Part shown: positions 36,264 to 39,514 of the stretch, one piece after another
Layout of the letters: every line of letters begins with the position of its first letter
How positions within the stretch are numbered: position 1 is the stretch's first letter
Assembly (NCBI GenBank): GCA_002683215.1
Contig: NYSY01000090.1
Coordinates: forward strand, 1-39,514
Origin: Planctomycetaceae bacterium
GTDB taxonomy: Bacteria > Planctomycetota > Phycisphaerae > Phycisphaerales > SM1A02
DNA length: 39,514 nt
Reading direction: 5' to 3'
Translations under genes and position numbers: made by a program
The notes under the pieces: generated by a model
Seen by the model: the letters and a program-made list of their open reading frames with translations, nothing else
Database searches by the model: none
Told to the model about the DNA's origin: nothing

Positions 36264-39200
36264 TTGAAGAACCACCTCCTGACCGGTCTCCTTTCGATCG
36301 GGATCGCCGCGTCCGCGGTCGCATCCGACTCGCCGACTCGAATCGAACTGCGGAACGCGATCCTCGAGATGCCTTCGATTTCGAATGCCGAACGCGCCGT
36401 TCGAATCGGTGAATCCTCGACGCGAACATCCAATCGCCATGTCGTGGTTCGGTTCGGTTCGGTTCCCACCGACCTCGAAAAGTCGGCATTGAAACGAGAC
36501 GGACTTCGCCTCACCACCTGCATCTCACCGACGGTCTGGATCGCAGTGACGAACGCATCGGCGGTCGATTCGATCGATTCGATCGCTTCGCGACTGGAGT
36601 GGATCGGCGAACTCCCGACGGAGGCGAAGATCCATCCGTACCTCGCGGCTGGACGGATTCCCGCCTGGACGGTGGCCAACGATGCGATCGACGCGTTCAT
36701 GGGCGGACGGGAGTTCGACATCCGTCGACTGGCGGAACAGGTGGATGCCGCAAGCGATCCCGAGATCGCGGTTTATGCGATCGCCCATGCGGACGTCGAT
36801 CTCGAGGATTTCGAAGCGACGATCGCGGCGGTCGGCGGCAAGATCCAGTCGCGGATCAACACCGTGAACGGCCTGATGGTCCGGCTTCGCATGTCGTCCG
36901 TCGACCGGCTGGCCGCATTCGGCGACACGCTCTGGATCGAGCCGGCGCTGCCCCCGCTCGAGACGAACAACGATTCGAACCGCACCAACACCCAGGTCGA
37001 CGAGGTCCGTGAGGCCCCGTACGGGCTCGATGGTTCCGGAGTCACGGTGATGGTGTACGACGGCGGCTTCGCGGATGCTTCGCATCCCGACTTCGGCGGA
37101 CGTCTCACGGTCCGTGATTCGAGTGGTCAGTCGAGTCACGCCACGCATGTATCGGGAACGGTCGGCGGCGACGGGGCCAATTCGGGCGGGACCAACGCCG
37201 GGATGGCACCCGGGGTGACCATCGAGAGCTACGGATTCGAGCAGGAGGGCGGCCTTTCCGAGGGTTTCCTCTACACCGACCCAGGTGATCTCGAAGCCGA
37301 CTACGGCGATGCGATTCTGAACTACGGCGCGGTGGTCGCCAACAATTCCATCGGTACCAACACGGCCCCGAACGGTTTCCCCTGCGAGTGGACCGGTGAC
37401 TACGGAGTCACCAGCAACCTGATCGACTCGGTGGTCCGGGGTGGGCTCGGGGCTCCGATTCGGATCGTCTGGGCCAACGGGAACGAACGCCAGACCGATC
37501 GGTGTGGTGAATTCTTCAACACCACCGCGCCGCCCGCCTGCGCCAAGAACCACATCACGGTCGGTGCCACGAATTCGAACGACGACTCGATCACCTCCTT
37601 CACCAGCTGGGGACCGTCCGACGACGGCCGCATCAAGCCAGACATCACAGCCCCCGGTTGCCAGAGCGACGGTGACAACGGTGTCACGAGCACCGTGCCC
37701 GGTGGTGGATATTCGAGCTACTGCGGGACCTCGATGGCGTCGCCGACCGCGACCGGCATCGCCGCGTTGATCATTCAGGACTGGCGACAGCGCTATCCGG
37801 ACCGCGGGGACATCAGGAACAGTTCCCTGAAGGCATTGCTTGCCAACTCGGGCGACGATCTCGGAAACCCCGGTCCCGACTGCCAGTATGGATTCGGCAC
37901 GATTCGCGCTCGCCAGGCGATCGATGCACTGCGAGCGGACGCCGTCATCGAAAACGAGATCGGCGACGGCGAGGTGGACGAATACCTCGTGATCGTGGAG
38001 CCGGGCGACGCGGAACTTCGAATCACCCTGGCCTGGGACGATTCACCCGCGACGCCGCTGGCGTTGAACGCGCTGGTCAACGACCTCGACCTGGTGGTGA
38101 CCGATCCCTCCGGAAACCGGTGGTTCTCGTGGACCATTGATCCGTCGGATCCCGGTGCTCCGGCGACTCGAAGTGGCGAGGATCGCCGAAACAACATGGA
38201 ACAGGTGTCGGTCGACGCGCCCGCCACCGGTGCGTGGCGGGTCCGGGTCAGGGGCCATGCGGTCCCGGTCGGCCCGCAGGAGTACGGCCTGGTCGCGTCG
38301 CCGAGCCCGACGTCATGCAGTTCGACAGGCATCGTCGGATTCGGGCGTTCGTTCGTACGTCCCGACACGATCGTCCCGATCACGGTCGTGGATTGCGATC
38401 TGAACACCGACGATGGCGTCACCGACACCATCGCGGTCGACGTCTGGAGCGATGACGATCCGCTGGGATTCCAGACCGTCCTCACGGAGGTCGATCCCGC
38501 CGCGGCGAATTTCCTCGGGTCCATCGAACTCACCTCCGACCCGGATGGATTCGGCCTGTATGCGGTCGATGGTTCGTCGATCCATGTCCGGTACCGCGAC
38601 GCCAACGACGCGGGCGGTGGCACCGACGTCGAGTTGGTAGACACCGCGGTCGTCGACGGGACGATTCAGGCGCCGGCATCGGTCGAGACCGTCGAATTCG
38701 GCCCGGACTCCGCGTCGATCCGCATCGTCTCCGCCGAACCGGTCCGGGTCTCGGTGATGTACGGGCTCTCCTGCGATTCCCTCGTTGAAGAGACCTCGAG
38801 CTCTTCGATGGCCTCCGACCAGATCGTCGTGATCGGTGGTCTGGAGGACACCTTCACCTACTACTTCAGGATCACGATCACCGATGCCGCCGGAAACGTC
38901 GGTGAGTTCGGGGACGGGTCGGGATGCTTCGAATTCACCGTACCCGATGCGATCGACTACTTCGCAGAGCAGTTCTCAGGCGGCTTCGATCTCGCCTATT
39001 CGACGCTTCGATTCGTTCCCATCGAGACCGCGGACGTCTTCGCACCGTGCGCGGAGACCGCCACCACGCTTCCGGTGAACCCATCCGGCGGCGTGTCGAT
39101 CTCCCTCGGGGACGATGCATCCGAATCGGTTTCGCTTCCCTTCGGATTCCCGTTCTACGGCGAATCCTGGGGTTCGGTGTACGTGGGAAGCAACGGATAC

Positions 39201-39514
39201 CTGACCTTCGGCGCGCCTGACACCGCCTATGGCGAGTCGATCTCGAACCACTTCGGCCTGCCCAGGATTTCGGCGCTCTTCGACGATCTCAATCCGAGTG
39301 CGGGAGGCGCCGTCTCGTATCGTGATCTCGGAAACCGATTCGCGATCAGCTGGGTCGGTGTGAACGAGTACGGAACTTCGAACGAGAACACCTTCCAGAT
39401 CGTGCTCCATGCGTCGGGCGAGATCGAGATCGGTTGGCAGCAGATCGATGTCGCCGATGCGGTGGTCGGACTCTCCGACGGAACCGGCGTGCAGGCGGGA
39501 TTCATTCCGGCGGA
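36264..39514 (+). CDS. S8 family subtilisin-like serine protease, secreted, C-terminus truncated by window end
   Basis: Manual translation: TTG 36264 with GGAG-N6 upstream; signal peptide (M)KNHLLTGLLSIGIAASAVA; triad motifs VMVYDGGFADASHPDFGG, SSHATHVSGTVGG, YCGTSMASPTATG. No stop before 39514. Confidence 0.93.
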   Translation, partial: MKNHLLTGLLSIGIAASAVASDSPTRIELRNAILEMPSISNAERAVRIGESSTRTSNRHVVVRFGSVPTDLEKSALKRDGLRLTTCISPTVWIAVTNASAVDSIDSIASRLEWIGELPTEAKIHPYLAAGRIPAWTVANDAIDAFMGGREFDIRRLAEQVDAASDPEIAVYAIAHADVDLEDFEATIAAVGGKIQSRINTVNGLMVRLRMSSVDRLAAFGDTLWIEPALPPLETNNDSNRTNTQVDEVREAPYGLDGSGVTVMVYDGGFADASHPDFGGRLTVRDSSGQSSHATHVSGTVGGDGANSGGTNAGMAPGVTIESYGFEQEGGLSEGFLYTDPGDLEADYGDAILNYGAVVANNSIGTNTAPNGFPCEWTGDYGVTSNLIDSVVRGGLGAPIRIVWANGNERQTDRCGEFFNTTAPPACAKNHITVGATNSNDDSITSFTSWGPSDDGRIKPDITAPGCQSDGDNGVTSTVPGGGYSSYCGTSMASPTATGIAALIIQDWRQRYPDRGDIRNSSLKALLANSGDDLGNPGPDCQYGFGTIRARQAIDALRADAVIENEIGDGEVDEYLVIVEPGDAELRITLAWDDSPATPLALNALVNDLDLVVTDPSGNRWFSWTIDPSDPGAPATRSGEDRRNNMEQVSVDAPATGAWRVRVRGHAVPVGPQEYGLVASPSPTSCSSTGIVGFGRSFVRPDTIVPITVVDCDLNTDDGVTDTIAVDVWSDDDPLGFQTVLTEVDPAAANFLGSIELTSDPDGFGLYAVDGSSIHVRYRDANDAGGGTDVELVDTAVVDGTIQAPASVETVEFGPDSASIRIVSAEPVRVSVMYGLSCDSLVEETSSSSMASDQIVVIGGLEDTFTYYFRITITDAAGNVGEFGDGSGCFEFTVPDAIDYFAEQFSGGFDLAYSTLRFVPIETADVFAPCAETATTLPVNPSGGVSISLGDDASESVSLPFGFPFYGESWGSVYVGSNGYLTFGAPDTAYGESISNHFGLPRISALFDDLNPSAGGAVSYRDLGNRFAISWVGVNEYGTSNENTFQIVLHASGEIEIGWQQIDVADAVVGLSDGTGVQAGFIPA

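Noticed and set aside
36525-37553. 342-aa minus-strand ORF
   Set aside because: Antisense to subtilase with intact catalytic motifs.
1-39514. Very frequent GATC/CGATCG-type strings
   Set aside because: Visually striking, but I cannot count k-mers against a proper codon-aware background; may simply reflect Asp/Arg/Ile codon usage.

Overview
High-GC, gene-dense bacterial chromosome segment. Gene content (PVC-type cytochrome/DUF1080, MoxR-DUF58-VWA-DUF4175-like operon, dockerin-like repeats) suggests a planctomycete, probably Phycisphaerae-like; this is inference. I support 24 protein-coding genes. Left arm: GH35-like glycosidase, TolC-like lipoprotein, PVC-type cytochrome dehydrogenase, DUF1080 protein, PleD-like diguanylate cyclase, Hpt protein, RNase Z-like MBL protein, dnaA. 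A ~440 bp non-coding region after dnaA has a strong terminator, DnaA-box-like sites, inverted repeats and an AT-richer patch, and is a candidate oriC. Right arm: fpg/mutM, then a compact co-directional cluster (MoxR ATPase, DUF58, BatA-like, VWA/GATase-like, DUF4175-like coiled-coil, secreted poly-Q protein, terpenoid-cyclase-fold protein, secreted hypothetical, recO), HDOD plus degenerate GGDEF, M16 peptidase, lipA, fatty acid desaturase, Ser/Thr kinase with beta-helix and dockerin-like C-terminus, and a subtilase running off the window end that is missing from the ORF track. Best leads: the MoxR/VWA envelope operon, the candidate oriC, a TANNNT-N6-ATG leaderless-start signature at three genes, and the kinase/beta-helix fusion. 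No CRISPR array, tRNA, rRNA or mobile element was seen.
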